Assembly: GCA_950097265.1 (NCBI GenBank)
Contig: CATNDJ010000007.1
Location: forward strand, 1 to 64,000
DNA from: an uncultured Oscillibacter sp.
GTDB lineage: Bacteria > Bacillota > Clostridia > Oscillospirales > Oscillospiraceae
DNA length: 64,000 nucleotides
Direction: 5' to 3'
The notes under the pieces are model-generated. The model did not search any database. It was not told the origin of the DNA and saw only the letters and a list, made by a program, of their open reading frames with translations. Below, in pieces: positions 28,255 to 38,199 of the stretch; the stretch's first letter is position 1; each line of letters opens with the position of its first letter. The position numbers and the translations under genes are program-made.

Positions 28255-28491
28255 ATGCTGGTGCTGGCTGTCAAGCAAGGGGACTATCTGGTCCTTGGCG
28301 AAGACGTGGTGGTCCAGGTGGCCGAGATTGGAAACGTAATCCGCCTCGCCATCCAGGCCCCGAAAGATATGCCCGTCCTGCGGGGCGGGGTCTACGAGGA
28401 AACCTATCCCACGCCGCCCTGCGTCGTCCGCCAGCGGCGGAAGCTGGCGGAACGGCAGGAGGAAGACCGCTTCTGGTATCTCAGCAAGTAA
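28255..28491 (+). CDS. csrA: CsrA-family RNA-binding translational regulator (divergent)
   Basis: A 78-residue protein with the CsrA beta-strand core: MLVLAVKQGDYLVLGEDVVV, then IRLAIQAPKDMPVLRGGVYEE. In Firmicutes CsrA represses flagellin translation and is antagonised by FliW. The RNA-contacting Arg is conserved at residue 43, but the N-terminal TR of typical MLVLTRK is AV here, and HREE is LRGG. A basic tail of about 25 residues extends beyond the core. AGGAGG at 28241-28246 sits 8 bp before the ATG. The flagellin gene follows after 99 bp, the classic csrA-hag arrangement; fliW is not in the window. Confidence 0.88.
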   Translation: MLVLAVKQGDYLVLGEDVVVQVAEIGNVIRLAIQAPKDMPVLRGGVYEETYPTPPCVVRQRRKLAERQEEDRFWYLSK

Positions 28492-28503
28492 CGGTTTCAC
28501 TCT

Positions 28504-28566
28504 CCCGGCGGTGCGGTACCAACCGCCGGGGGATGAAATATACGGCACGGGTGAAGGATTACCCGT
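28504..28566 (+). promoter_or_regulatory. Flagellin mRNA leader with predicted CsrA-binding hairpins
   Basis: Hairpin 1: CCCGGCGGT/ACCGCCGGG (28504-28512, 28522-28530), followed directly by GGGGAT. Hairpin 2: ACGGGT/ACCCGT (28547-28552, 28561-28566) with loop GAAGGATT, which displays the AAGGA core preferred by CsrA. A further GGA lies in the ribosome site AAAGGAGG (28574-28581). Two GGA sites, one at the ribosome site and one in an upstream hairpin loop, match the known arrangement in the Bacillus hag leader. Confidence 0.65.
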
Positions 28567-28590
28567 ATTATTTAAAGGAGGAACCTAAAA

Positions 28591-30402
28591 ATGCGTATTC
28601 AACACAACATCATGGCGATGAACGCCTACCGGAACTACAACAACAACACCGCGGCCCTGGCGAAAAACCTGGAAAAGCTGTCTTCCGGCTATAAGATCAA
28701 CCGGGCGGGCGACGACGCCGCGGGCCTGGCCATTTCCGAGAAGATGCGCGCTCAGATCACCGGCCTGTCCGCCGCCCGGAAGAACGTTAAGGACGGCATC
28801 TCCCTGGTGAAGACCGCCGAGGGCGCGATGCAGGAAATCCAGGACATGCTCAACCGCATGGACTACCTGGCCACCCAGTCCGCCAACGGCACCTATGACG
28901 ACCCCGTGGACCGCAAGAACCTCCAGAAGGAAGTCGACGCCCTGAAGACCGAAATTAACCGCATTGCGGATTCCGCGAACTTCAACGGCATCCAGCTCCT
29001 GGACGGCTCCCTGGCGGGCACCAGCTCCAGCTCCACCACCGCGGGCATCAAATAGTATGACCTGAGCGGCATCAACTCTAAGCTGACGGTTTCTACGAAC
29101 GCGGGTCAAAAGGGCCAGTTTACTACCGCTGCGTTCTCCAGCGCTTCCGCCCTGGACGGCGCGGGCAAACTGGTGGAAACCACTGTGGTCAACGACGACA
29201 CGATCACCGTGAAATTTGACCTGACCGGAGCCGACGGAACCCGCCAGACGGTCGAAGTCAACCTGAAGGTCACCGGAGACGAGGACGCCCCCGCCACCAA
29301 GTTGGTGGACCAGTACGGAAACGAGACCTCTATTTCGAACGCCAGCGTGACCAGCGCAAATATCAGCGAAGCTGTGGCGGCTGCCCTGAAAAAGAACGAC
29401 TTTGTCAACCAAAACTTTAAGGTCACCGACCAAACCGGCAAAATTCAATTCGAGAGCAAGGAAAAGAGCGCCGTCGCGGGGCTGAACGGCGTTTCCATGA
29501 GCTCCAATCTGGCCCAGGCCGCGCACACCAATACGAACTACAACCTGGGTGCGATTAAAGTGGACCGGGCCGGTGCGGATAACTTCAAGTATGTCAACCT
29601 CGCCGGCGCGGCTCTGGGCTGGGACGGCACGGCTTCCAAGCTGGAAGAGAATATCCTGACCGTGGACGGCAAGAAGTTCCTGTTCATTGACGGTTCCAAG
29701 GTCAGCGCGGCAAGCGACAAGAACTCCACCGCCGCCGGAACGGACGGCATCCCCACCTTTGACTATGCTCTGAAGCTGGCGAAGGAAGCCGGCATTGATA
29801 TTGGGAACATCGTGTTCACCAAGGGCGATACCGCCGATTCCTCCGAGGTGGCACAGATGGCCGCTACCATCGCCAGTAAGACCGGCCTGAGCGTGGAGCG
29901 CGGCGACGACCCGACTAACACTGCGGGTGGCTGGGTCTCCACTGTCGGCGGCGGCACCTTTATCGCCATCAAGATGGGCGGAAGCACCACCACCTCCACC
30001 AGCGGCGGCCTGCGCCTCCAGATCGGCGACACGGCGGACGCCTTCAACCAGATGAACGTCCGGGTGGGCGACATGCACACCAAGGCTCTGGGAATCGACG
30101 GAATCGACATCTCCAACCAGGAGGGAGCCGCGGCGGCCATCAAGACCATCAAGGCGGCCATCAACAGCGTGTCCGAGGTCCGCGGCGACCTGGGCGCCAT
30201 CCAGAACCGTCTGGACCACACGGCCAACAACCTCTCCGTCATGCAGGAGAACATCCAGGACGCCGAGTCCACCATCCGGGACACCGACGTGGCGGAAGAG
30301 ATGATGGCCTACACCAAGAACAACATCCTGATCCAGTCCGCTCAGGCGATGCTGGCCCAGGCCAACGCTGTTCCTCAGGGCGTGCTGCAGCTCCTCGGTT
30401 AA
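28591..30402 (+). pseudogene. Flagellin interrupted by one in-frame TAG
   Basis: The reading frame from ATG 28591 to TAA 30400 is 604 codons long with a single stop, TAG at 29053-29055 (codon 155). Before it lies a complete flagellin N-terminal D0/D1 domain (MRIQHNIMAMNAYRNY, LSSGYKINRAGDDAAGLAISEKM, FNGIQLLDG). After it come a Ser/Thr/Ala-rich variable region and a complete C-terminal D1/D0 domain (IKTIKAAINSVSEVRGDLGAIQNRLDHT, ending PQGVLQLLG). No frameshift or other stop is visible, so the lesion looks recent. Without read-through the product is a 154-residue fragment that cannot polymerise. AAAGGAGG lies 9 bp before the ATG. A sequencing error must be excluded. Confidence 0.88.
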
Positions 30403-30444
30403 TTCGCCGGAAGGTACGCACGCTAAAAAAGCAATCCCACACAT

Positions 30445-30470
30445 GGGGCGGGCGCAAGCCCGCCCCGTTT
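30445..30470 (+). terminator. Terminator after flagellin
   Basis: The stem GGGGCGGGC/GCCCGCCCC (30445-30453, 30458-30466) with loop GCAA is followed by GTTT. Confidence 0.75.
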
Positions 30471-30494
30471 CCCTGCCCGAAGTCCGGGCATGAA

Positions 30495-30531
30495 AAATCC
30501 CCAAGGCTCCAGCCCTGGGGATTTGCTTTTT
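30495..30531. terminator. Second terminator, shared with the convergent DUF975 gene
   Basis: The stem AAATCCCCA/TGGGGATTT (30495-30503, 30516-30524) is followed by GCTTTTT. The DUF975 gene ends at 30530. Confidence 0.7.
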
Positions 30532-31342
30532 ATCCGAGTCCGTCCGGGGCGTTCCACCCGGACCAGGAATCGGCCTGGGGCGGTTCCGCACCCCGGCCCA
30601 CGCCGGAGGTCCGCTTGGCGGTTTCGAAGTAAGCGAGCTGAACGCAGATGTAATTGGGGAAGTAGAACAGGGCCACCAGGAGCTGCCAGAGGCCGGAAAT
30701 GGCGTTCAGCGCGAAGATGGGAAGGCCGAAATAGGTCTCCGGGGCGGGGACGCCGTAAGCCATCAGCATGAACAGGTCCCGGCTCATCTGGAAGCTCAGA
30801 AGCAGGGCGGGGGCGGCGGCCAGCAGGTTCCAGCCGATGTAGCTCAGGTCCAGGACGAAGAGCTGGGACTTGTAGCCCAGGGTCTGCCGCTTGCTCATCT
30901 CCAGGGCCTCCATCACACCGATGCCGGGGTCCTCATAGAGGTTGTAGAAGGCGAAGCTGTAGCGGTAGGCGGCAATAATGCCGGGGATGAGGAACAGCAG
31001 GGACCAGAGAAAGATGAAGAGGTCCAGCACGATGCTCAGCAGAATCAGCTTTCCCACGAAGGAGAACCCGTCGAACAGGGTCAGGAACTCCGCCCGCTCT
31101 CCCCGGCGGACGGCCATGCAGTACAGGGAGAAGCCCGCCGCCAGGACGGTGCCGGTCAGGGAGACCAGGATGGTGATGAAGACGCTGAAAAACCCGGTGT
31201 CCGCCAGGGCGGAAAACAGGTTCAGCACAATGAGCAGGGCCATATACAAGGCGGTCATGGCCTTGGGGGAAACCTGGGCCTCCCGCAGGAGCTCCGCCGC
31301 CTCTTGCTTGCATTGCTTCCGGTCGATGTATTCAAACGTCAT
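30530..31342 (-). CDS. DUF975 family membrane protein
   Basis: A 270-residue protein with an N-terminal cytoplasmic helix (residues 1-28, ELLREAQVSPKAM) followed by about five to six membrane helices. It carries the family hallmarks LLFLIPGIIAAYRYSFAFYNLYEDPGIGVMEALEMSKRQTLGYK and FPNYICVQLAYFE. The cytoplasmic tail is polar. The function of DUF975 is unknown. ATG 31342 is preceded by CAGGAGG, and the gene has its own promoter and terminator. Confidence 0.88.
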   Translation of the reverse strand: MTFEYIDRKQCKQEAAELLREAQVSPKAMTALYMALLIVLNLFSALADTGFFSVFITILVSLTGTVLAAGFSLYCMAVRRGERAEFLTLFDGFSFVGKLILLSIVLDLFIFLWSLLFLIPGIIAAYRYSFAFYNLYEDPGIGVMEALEMSKRQTLGYKSQLFVLDLSYIGWNLLAAAPALLLSFQMSRDLFMLMAYGVPAPETYFGLPIFALNAISGLWQLLVALFYFPNYICVQLAYFETAKRTSGVGRGAEPPQADSWSGWNAPDGLG

Positions 31343-31380
31343 GATAGGGCCTCCTGAATAAATGGTTGTATCCTTTCCTC

Positions 31381-31409
31381 AGTGTAGCACAATCCGGCCC
31401 GGAAGGCAA
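31381..31409 (-). promoter_or_regulatory. Promoter of the DUF975 gene
   Basis: On the minus strand TTGCCT (31404-31409) and TACACT (31381-31386) are separated by 17 bp. Confidence 0.5.
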
Positions 31410-31417
31410 GCGGGAAA

Positions 31418-31444
31418 ACGGATCCGCCTCCTGGGCGGATCCGT
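31418..31444 (-). terminator. Terminator of the pepP-arsC-dus run
   Basis: The arms ACGGATCCGCC and GGCGGATCCGT (31418-31428, 31434-31444) form an 11-bp stem followed by TTTT on the minus strand, just past the dus stop at 31450. Confidence 0.8.
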
Positions 31445-31449
31445 CCTTT

Positions 31450-32424
31450 TCATGCCAATTCCCCCTGGGGGGCGTCCAGCAGGTCCAGCTCCTGGAAAAT
31501 CTGGTCCTCCAGTTCCTCGTAAGCTCTGGGCCCCCGGGAACGGCGCATACGCCCCCCCAGGCGCTGGCCGTTTTCAAAAAGATGAATCAGGTAGAACCAG
31601 ACCTCCTTCATCCGCTGGGAGGCCGGGGCGGCCTGCCCGTCGGGGGCGGCCTGGGCGTAAAACTCCTGATACGCCTGATAGAGCTCCCGGGTGAAGGATT
31701 GCAGTTCCTCCTTCGTGGCGGCGGGCCCGCCCTGGAGCCGCCGGAACAGCGCCGGGTCCGCAATGGCCCCCCGGCCGATCATGGCGGCGTGCAGATTGGG
31801 AAACCGGGTCTCCAGGGCCCGGACGCTTGCAACAGAGGTCAGGTCCCCGTTGTAGCAGACGGGGTTCCGGCTCTCTTCCATGGCTAGGGCGAACTGATCC
31901 ATGTGCACCGCGCCCCGGTACTTCTCCGGCCGGACCCGGGGGTGGACGGTGAGACAGGCGATGGGGTAGCGGTTGAAGATCTCCAGCAGCCGGGGGAACT
32001 CCTCCGGGACGTTGTAGCCCAGCCGGGTCTTCACGGAGACGGGGACCCTGGTGCCGGAGAACACCTGGTCCAGAAAGCGGTCCAGGCGGTCCGGGTCCAT
32101 CAGCAATCCGGAGCCCTTGCCCTTGGCGGTGACGGTGCCGGAGGGACAGCCCAGATTCAGGTTGACCTCCTCATAGCCCATGTCCGCCAGGGCCTCCGCA
32201 GCCCAGACGAAATCCGCCGCCTGTTTGGCCATCACCTGGGGGACCAGGGGGAGGCCGTCGCTCTCCAGCTCCCGGCGGTCCCGGGGGGTGATGACGTGCT
32301 GGTCGGTGGGGGAGATGAAGGGGATAAAGCAGCGGTCCGCCCCGCCGAAACGCGCATGCCACACCCGGCGGAAGACCCGCTTGGTGATGCCGTCCAGGGG
32401 GGCGAGGTCAAGGCGGGCGATCAT
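31450..32424 (-). CDS. dus: tRNA-dihydrouridine synthase
   Basis: A 324-residue flavoprotein that reduces specific uridines in tRNA. FMN barrel motifs are visible: LAPLDGITKRVFRRV at the start, LNLGCPSGTVTAKGKGSGLL with the catalytic Cys, SVKTRLGY, LTVHPRVRPEKYRG, and MIGRGAIADPALF. The start at ATG 32424 overlaps the stop of the upstream ArsC-like gene (ATGA). The open frame runs on upstream for many codons only as an off-frame shadow of pepP. The sequence is of the DusC-like type common in Clostridia. Confidence 0.93.
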   Translation of the reverse strand: MIARLDLAPLDGITKRVFRRVWHARFGGADRCFIPFISPTDQHVITPRDRRELESDGLPLVPQVMAKQAADFVWAAEALADMGYEEVNLNLGCPSGTVTAKGKGSGLLMDPDRLDRFLDQVFSGTRVPVSVKTRLGYNVPEEFPRLLEIFNRYPIACLTVHPRVRPEKYRGAVHMDQFALAMEESRNPVCYNGDLTSVASVRALETRFPNLHAAMIGRGAIADPALFRRLQGGPAATKEELQSFTRELYQAYQEFYAQAAPDGQAAPASQRMKEVWFYLIHLFENGQRLGGRMRRSRGPRAYEELEDQIFQELDLLDAPQGELA

Positions 32425-32771
32425 CCCAGCTTCTCCTCCCACTCCTGGGGCTTGAAGCCGGTGAGGACGAAGCCGTCCCCCACCAGAATGGGCCGCTTCA
32501 CCAGCATGCCGTCCGTGGCCAGCAGGGCAAGTTGCGCCTCCTCGTCCATGCCGGGGAGTTTGTCCTTCAGGCCCAGGGCTTTGTACTGAAGGCCGCTGGT
32601 GTTGAAAAAGCGCTTCAGGGGCAGGCCGCTGGCCTGATGCCACCGGCGGAGCTCTTCGGCGCTGGGGTTTTCCAGCTTGATGTCCCGGACCTCCAGGTCC
32701 AGGCCCTTCTCGTCCAGCCATTTTTTCGCCTTCTGGCAGGTGGTGCACTTGGGATACCAGAGCAAGAGCAT
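32421..32771 (-). CDS. ArsC/Spx-like thioredoxin-fold protein
   Basis: A 116-residue protein with a thioredoxin-fold N-terminus LLLWYPKCTTCQKAKKWL bearing CxxC at residues 9-12, and the conserved VKRPILV loop. It belongs to the arsenate reductase/Spx/YffB group. The exact activity (thiol reductase, arsenate reductase or RNA polymerase-binding) is not readable; no other arsenic genes are present, so arsenate detoxification is unlikely. It overlaps dus by 4 bp and follows pepP by 15 bp. Confidence 0.88.
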   Translation of the reverse strand: MLLLWYPKCTTCQKAKKWLDEKGLDLEVRDIKLENPSAEELRRWHQASGLPLKRFFNTSGLQYKALGLKDKLPGMDEEAQLALLATDGMLVKRPILVGDGFVLTGFKPQEWEEKLG

Positions 32772-32786
32772 GGGGGATACCTCCTT

Positions 32787-33878
32787 TTAGAGAACCATCA
32801 ATTCCTTGGGGGCCCTGGTGAGATTCCGGCGGCCCTCCGGGGTAATCAGAATCACGTCCTCGATGCGGACGCCCAGCTTGCCGGGGATATAAATGCCCGG
32901 CTCCGCCGAAATCACCGCCCCGGCGGGGAGGGGCTTTTCGTTGGAAGAGGCGGCGTTGGGAGCCTCGTGGATCTCCACGCCCACCCCGTGGCCGAAGCTG
33001 TGGGTGAAGTACTCCCCATAGCCCGCCTCCGCGATGACGGCCCGGGCGGCGGCGTCCACGTCCTTTCCGGGGACCCCGGCCCGGGCAGCGGCGATGCCCG
33101 CTTCCTGAGCGGCCAGGACGGTCCGGTAGACCCGCTCCATCTCCTCCGTCACGGACCCCACCGCCACGGTGCGGGTCATGTCGGAGCAGTAGCCGCCGTA
33201 AATGCACCCGAAGTCCATGGTGACGAACTCCCCGGACCGGATTTCCTTTTCCGACGGCACGCCGTGGGGCAGGCTCCCGTTTGGTCCGGAGACCACGATG
33301 GGGTCGAAGGACATGTCCGACGCGCCGTAATGCAGCATCAGGTATTGGAGCCGGGCGGCGATTTCCTTTTCCGTCACCCCGGGACGGAGCTCCTTTAAAA
33401 TGTCCTCCAGGGCCCGCTCGGCGATGCCCTGGGCGGCCTCCATGGCTTGGAGCTCTTCGGGGTCTTTGGTCTGCCGGAGCTTTAGTATGGGCTCGGAAGC
33501 GCCGGCCAGCTCGCAGGGGGGATGGCCCTCCTCGTCCAGGGCCTTTTCCAGCCGCCGGAAGGACTGGACGGGCATCACCGCGTCCTCGATCCCTAAGCGG
33601 CGGATGCCCTTCAAAAACACCAGCTCCTTGAGCTGGTCCATGAGGCCCTTCCCGGGCTTCACCTCCCGGAGCTCCGCCCCGTCCAGGCGGCGGGCGGCGG
33701 CCTCGGTGTACCGGGCGTCGGTGAAAAACACCGCGTCCTTCCGGGTGACGAGAGCCGTCGCGTCCGCGCCGGGGGTGAAGAAGCCGGTGGCGTAAAAGCG
33801 GTTGGCCTCCCCGGTGAGCAGGACGGCGTCCAGGTTTTCCGCCTCCAGGGCGGCGGAGATGGCGGGGTAGTGATTCAT
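32787..33878 (-). CDS. Aminopeptidase P family (Xaa-Pro dipeptidase-like) metallopeptidase
   Basis: A 363-residue cytosolic enzyme with an N-terminal creatinase-like domain (1-130) and a pita-bread catalytic domain. The metal ligands are in place: the Asp of TMDFGCIYGGYCSDMTRT (two Asp), the His of HSFGHGVGVEIHE, the Glu of ISAEPGIY, and the Glu of RIEDVILIT. It cleaves peptides with proline as second residue. It heads the pepP-arsC-dus run; the RNHCP gene lies 57 bp upstream on the same strand. Confidence 0.94.
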   Translation of the reverse strand: MNHYPAISAALEAENLDAVLLTGEANRFYATGFFTPGADATALVTRKDAVFFTDARYTEAAARRLDGAELREVKPGKGLMDQLKELVFLKGIRRLGIEDAVMPVQSFRRLEKALDEEGHPPCELAGASEPILKLRQTKDPEELQAMEAAQGIAERALEDILKELRPGVTEKEIAARLQYLMLHYGASDMSFDPIVVSGPNGSLPHGVPSEKEIRSGEFVTMDFGCIYGGYCSDMTRTVAVGSVTEEMERVYRTVLAAQEAGIAAARAGVPGKDVDAAARAVIAEAGYGEYFTHSFGHGVGVEIHEAPNAASSNEKPLPAGAVISAEPGIYIPGKLGVRIEDVILITPEGRRNLTRAPKELMVL

Positions 33879-33906
33879 AGAGCAACAGTCCTTCCGGTTT
33901 TGAACT

Positions 33907-33927
33907 GGGCGGGGAAAGTCCCCGCCC
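33907..33927. terminator. Hairpin between the RNHCP gene and pepP
   Basis: The arms GGGCGGGG and CCCCGCCC are separated by AAAGT. It lacks a T-run on the minus strand, so it may attenuate rather than stop transcription from the RNHCP gene into pepP. Confidence 0.5.
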
Positions 33928-33935
33928 GGTTTGAT

Positions 33936-34361
33936 TTATCCCATGGACCCGCTGCCGCCCATGAGGGCGGTCATCTCCTCAATGCGCTCCAGCGGGAAGG
34001 GCGGGGCGCACAGGGGCTTCATGGCGATGCTCATGAGCTTCATGGGATTGTCGTCCGCTGCTACCCGGTTGGAGCTCAGGCTGCCGCAGCGGCGGCAGCG
34101 GTGGACAATGGCCCACTCGCCCCCTTTGCGGACCCACACGGCGATGGGGTCCATGACTCCTCCGCAGTCCGCCGCCCGGTCCCCGGGATCCACGTCCAGG
34201 TGGACGCTGGAAAGGCAGTTGGGACAGTGGTTGCGGTGGTCCCCGCCCGCCCCCGCCGGGGTGACCAGGCGGCCGCAGACCCGGCAGGTGAAGGCGTCGT
34301 TACAGGGGTGGGTTTTGTAGTAGCCTTTTTCGTATAGCTTCCGTTTATTCTCACGGTTCAT
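33936..34361 (-). CDS. RNHCP-domain zinc-binding protein
   Basis: A 141-residue cytoplasmic protein. The naming motif is present (DHRNHCPNCLSSVHLD), with flanking CRVCGR and HRCRRCGSLSSNR zinc-knuckle pairs, giving at least four CxxC sites. The family is small and uncharacterised; it often sits beside tRNA or translation genes, and here dus is three genes downstream. ATG 34361 is preceded by CAGGAGG. The region 34362-34490 holds nothing I can name. Confidence 0.85.
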   Translation of the reverse strand: MNRENKRKLYEKGYYKTHPCNDAFTCRVCGRLVTPAGAGGDHRNHCPNCLSSVHLDVDPGDRAADCGGVMDPIAVWVRKGGEWAIVHRCRRCGSLSSNRVAADDNPMKLMSIAMKPLCAPPFPLERIEEMTALMGGSGSMG

Positions 34362-34490
34362 GATGAAGTTTCCTCCTGAAGATGGTTCCTATCTTCCGGG
34401 AGGAATGGCGGAATGTGATTTGCCAGCCTCCCGGTCAGGAGACACTTTCCGCCGCAAAGAAGTTCAGTTTCATAAGCGGTTCCTTTTTTA

Positions 34491-35219
34491 TTATTCAGCA
34501 GGGTGCGGCACCTCGTCTGGTTCCCAGGGGCGGCAGACCTCCCAGGCGGGGAAGCTGCCCTCCGCCCAGTACTGGGTCTCGAAGACGTAGAGCACGTCCG
34601 GGTCCGCCGGGTCCTGGAAAACCTCCCGGCCCGTCAGGGTGTGGCCGAAGCTGTCGCCCATGCCGTTGCACTCCAGGTTGGCCTCCGGCAGGGTATCTTC
34701 CCCCACGTATCGGAGGGTTCCGGCGGACACGCAGCCCTCCGGCAGTTCCTCCACGGGAGCGTCGCGGCCAATGGGAATCTGGAACAGCCGCCCGTCCCAG
34801 GCGATCAGGTTTTCCCCCAGATCCTCGCTCTCAAAGCGGACATAAGTATCCGTAAGCCAGTCGGTGGTGAGGTGGACGTAGATTACCAGGGGCCGGTCCG
34901 GATTTGTGAACACAACGCCGCTGGCGGCGAAGCCCGCCTGCATTTGAAGATCCTTTTCCGGCGGGTCCTTGGTGACGGGGCCCAGATCCCCGGCGGCCTC
35001 GTAGCCCTCGGGGAGATAGGTGGGGAGGATCAGGCCGTTCTCCGTCTCCAGAGGGACGCCGGTGCCGTTTAGCCGCGCCCAGCGGTAGAGGGCACCGTCC
35101 ATCATCAGCACGGGCTCGATGCCGCCGGGCATGGTACCGCAGCCGCCCTCCCCCGGGGGCTCACTGCACGCTGTGAGGAGCAACAGGCAGAGAAGCGCCG
35201 CCGGGATACGCCGTTTCAC
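34491..35219 (-). CDS. Hypothetical lipoprotein downstream of pyrG
   Basis: A 242-residue protein with a clear lipoprotein signal (basic start, hydrophobic core, LLTAC with Cys 18). The mature part has no recognised domain; the pattern LPTYLPEGYEAAGD and VIYVHLTTDW resembles the DUF4367-like domain of surface lipoproteins, but I am not certain. It begins 1 bp after the pyrG stop, so it is cotranscribed. No link between CTP synthesis and a surface lipoprotein is obvious. Confidence 0.78.
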   Translation of the reverse strand: MKRRIPAALLCLLLLTACSEPPGEGGCGTMPGGIEPVLMMDGALYRWARLNGTGVPLETENGLILPTYLPEGYEAAGDLGPVTKDPPEKDLQMQAGFAASGVVFTNPDRPLVIYVHLTTDWLTDTYVRFESEDLGENLIAWDGRLFQIPIGRDAPVEELPEGCVSAGTLRYVGEDTLPEANLECNGMGDSFGHTLTGREVFQDPADPDVLYVFETQYWAEGSFPAWEVCRPWEPDEVPHPAE

Positions 35220-35220
35220 C

Positions 35221-36831
<1,611 letters not shown>

Positions 36832-36875
36832 CTATTCTTTCGTTCTGTCCGTCCGCCGGACTGCATATCCATTTC

Positions 36876-36904
36876 ATATTAACATTTGCGGCACGGCTTG
36901 TCAA
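36876..36904 (-). promoter_or_regulatory. Promoter of pyrG
   Basis: On the minus strand a perfect TTGACA (36899-36904) and TAATAT (36876-36881) are separated by 17 bp. Confidence 0.8.
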
Positions 36905-36962
36905 CGGCGCGCCCCGGCCGCCGGCTCCCGAAATGCGGGTTTCTCCCCCCGGGGGGAATTTT

Positions 36963-38078
36963 TTATTTGGCCGGGCGCTCCAGCCCGCTCAGCTCCACAC
37001 GGGTCCCGCCGATGTCCACCGCCGTCACCACGGCGGGGTCGATGGGGTAGGGGAAGCTCTGGCCTAAGTGACCTGTAATGGGATCCCCATTCGTCTCGGT
37101 CATTACGCCCTGAATCGAAAAACCGGAACAGGTCACATATTTGCCCTCCTTGGTCCAGACGCCCTCCAGCCGCATATCCAGGTCCTTGTCCATGTCGAGG
37201 TTCGTCGCCCCCGGCACGGGGTCCTGTCCCCGGTGGATCACGTTCACCGGACCCTTCACGTCCAGGGCATAGCCGGCGCTGATTTGAGTGGGGGAAATGC
37301 TGGCGGAGGTGATCCGCACGGGCATCTTTTTGATGGCCGCCTGGAGGTCTCCCTCGTACTTCACAGACGAGAGCACCTTATCCAGCGTGAAGGTGAAGTC
37401 AAACGGCCCCTTTAACAAGTATTCGCCCGACCTGGTGCCGGGCTGCTCCGTGCCTTGGCCCGTAATTTCCACATTTTCAATGTGCAGCGTGATCTCCGGC
37501 TTTTCCAGATAGGCATCCAGGAGCATCGACGCCGAAAGCTGGACGGCGTCTCCCTCCCGGCTGACAAGGTGGAGACTCGGGCGCAGTTCTCCCGTCTGCC
37601 CCTGCCCCTCCTTCAGGTACTGGAACCACTGGTCCCGCTTTTCCTTGGAGAGACCGGCGGACTCGCTCTCGACCTTGTTTTCCGCGTAGGCCTTCCACTG
37701 CTCCTCCGGCATCCTGGCGGTGCACCCTTCCGAGCTGAGCCAGGTATATTGGCCTGCCTCCTTTGGGAAGTTCGGGCTCTTGGCGGTGAGAGACAACCGC
37801 ACAGAGCCCCCGTCCCACACCGCGGCGTTCAGGGTCAGCGTCTCGCCGCCCACGGTTTTCGTCTGCTGGATGGCCGTGCCCATCCGGGCCAGGACGGCCT
37901 CCGACGCCTCCGGATCCTCCGGGTTCACCCCCATACCGGGGAACCACTGGGAGAACTGCCCGGCGGGCTTGGGGGCTTCCTTCTCCGTTTTCGCCTCCGC
38001 CGCCAGGGCGGCGCAGCTCAGAGAGGCCAGCAGGACCAGGGCGAACAGCCCGGACGCCAATCGTTTCCAAGTTTTCAT
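36963..38078 (-). CDS. Secreted DUF4179-like protein, paralogue of the adjacent membrane anti-sigma-like protein
   Basis: A 371-residue protein with a signal peptide (residues 1-27, ending ALA) and no further membrane helix. It shares a collinear set of motifs with the upstream neighbour: FSQWFPGMGVNPEDPEASE, TLTLNAAVWDGGSVRLSLTA, EITLHIENVE, LLKGPFDFTFTLDK and the C-terminal VVTAVDIGGTRVELS. It therefore looks like a duplicated ectodomain that has lost the cytoplasmic sigma-binding part and gained a secretion signal. Function is not known; an extracytoplasmic ligand-sensing partner is a guess. Confidence 0.8.
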   Translation of the reverse strand: MKTWKRLASGLFALVLLASLSCAALAAEAKTEKEAPKPAGQFSQWFPGMGVNPEDPEASEAVLARMGTAIQQTKTVGGETLTLNAAVWDGGSVRLSLTAKSPNFPKEAGQYTWLSSEGCTARMPEEQWKAYAENKVESESAGLSKEKRDQWFQYLKEGQGQTGELRPSLHLVSREGDAVQLSASMLLDAYLEKPEITLHIENVEITGQGTEQPGTRSGEYLLKGPFDFTFTLDKVLSSVKYEGDLQAAIKKMPVRITSASISPTQISAGYALDVKGPVNVIHRGQDPVPGATNLDMDKDLDMRLEGVWTKEGKYVTCSGFSIQGVMTETNGDPITGHLGQSFPYPIDPAVVTAVDIGGTRVELSGLERPAK

Positions 38079-38114
38079 AGGGAATACCTTCCTTTCTTTT
38101 CCGGCGGGAAGGGA

Positions 38115-38163
38115 GAAGCCCTCCCCGCTCCGTTCTGCCAGGTAAACGGAGGGGGAGGGCTTC
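38115..38163. terminator. Long hairpin between the two DUF4179-like genes
   Basis: The outer arms GAAGCCCTCCCC/GGGGAGGGCTTC are perfect, with a second inner pairing CTCCGTT/AACGGAG. There is no T-run on the minus strand; it may stabilise the upstream mRNA or lower expression of the downstream gene. Confidence 0.6.
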
Positions 38164-38199
38164 GCATTTCATTCTTTTGAAAATTTCGGAAAAATTTTT

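Noticed and set aside
28504..28530. Hairpin after csrA as a terminator
   Set aside because: No T-run follows and flagellin would lose read-through from csrA; better read as leader structure.
29053..29055. TAG as a pyrrolysine codon
   Set aside because: Pyrrolysine is known mainly in methylamine methyltransferases; flagellin is not such a protein and no Pyl genes are in the window.
31450..33885. An 811-codon frame that would fuse about 490 residues to the front of Dus
   Set aside because: The upstream part is an off-frame reading of pepP and the ArsC-like gene; Dus has a complete family start at ATG 32424.
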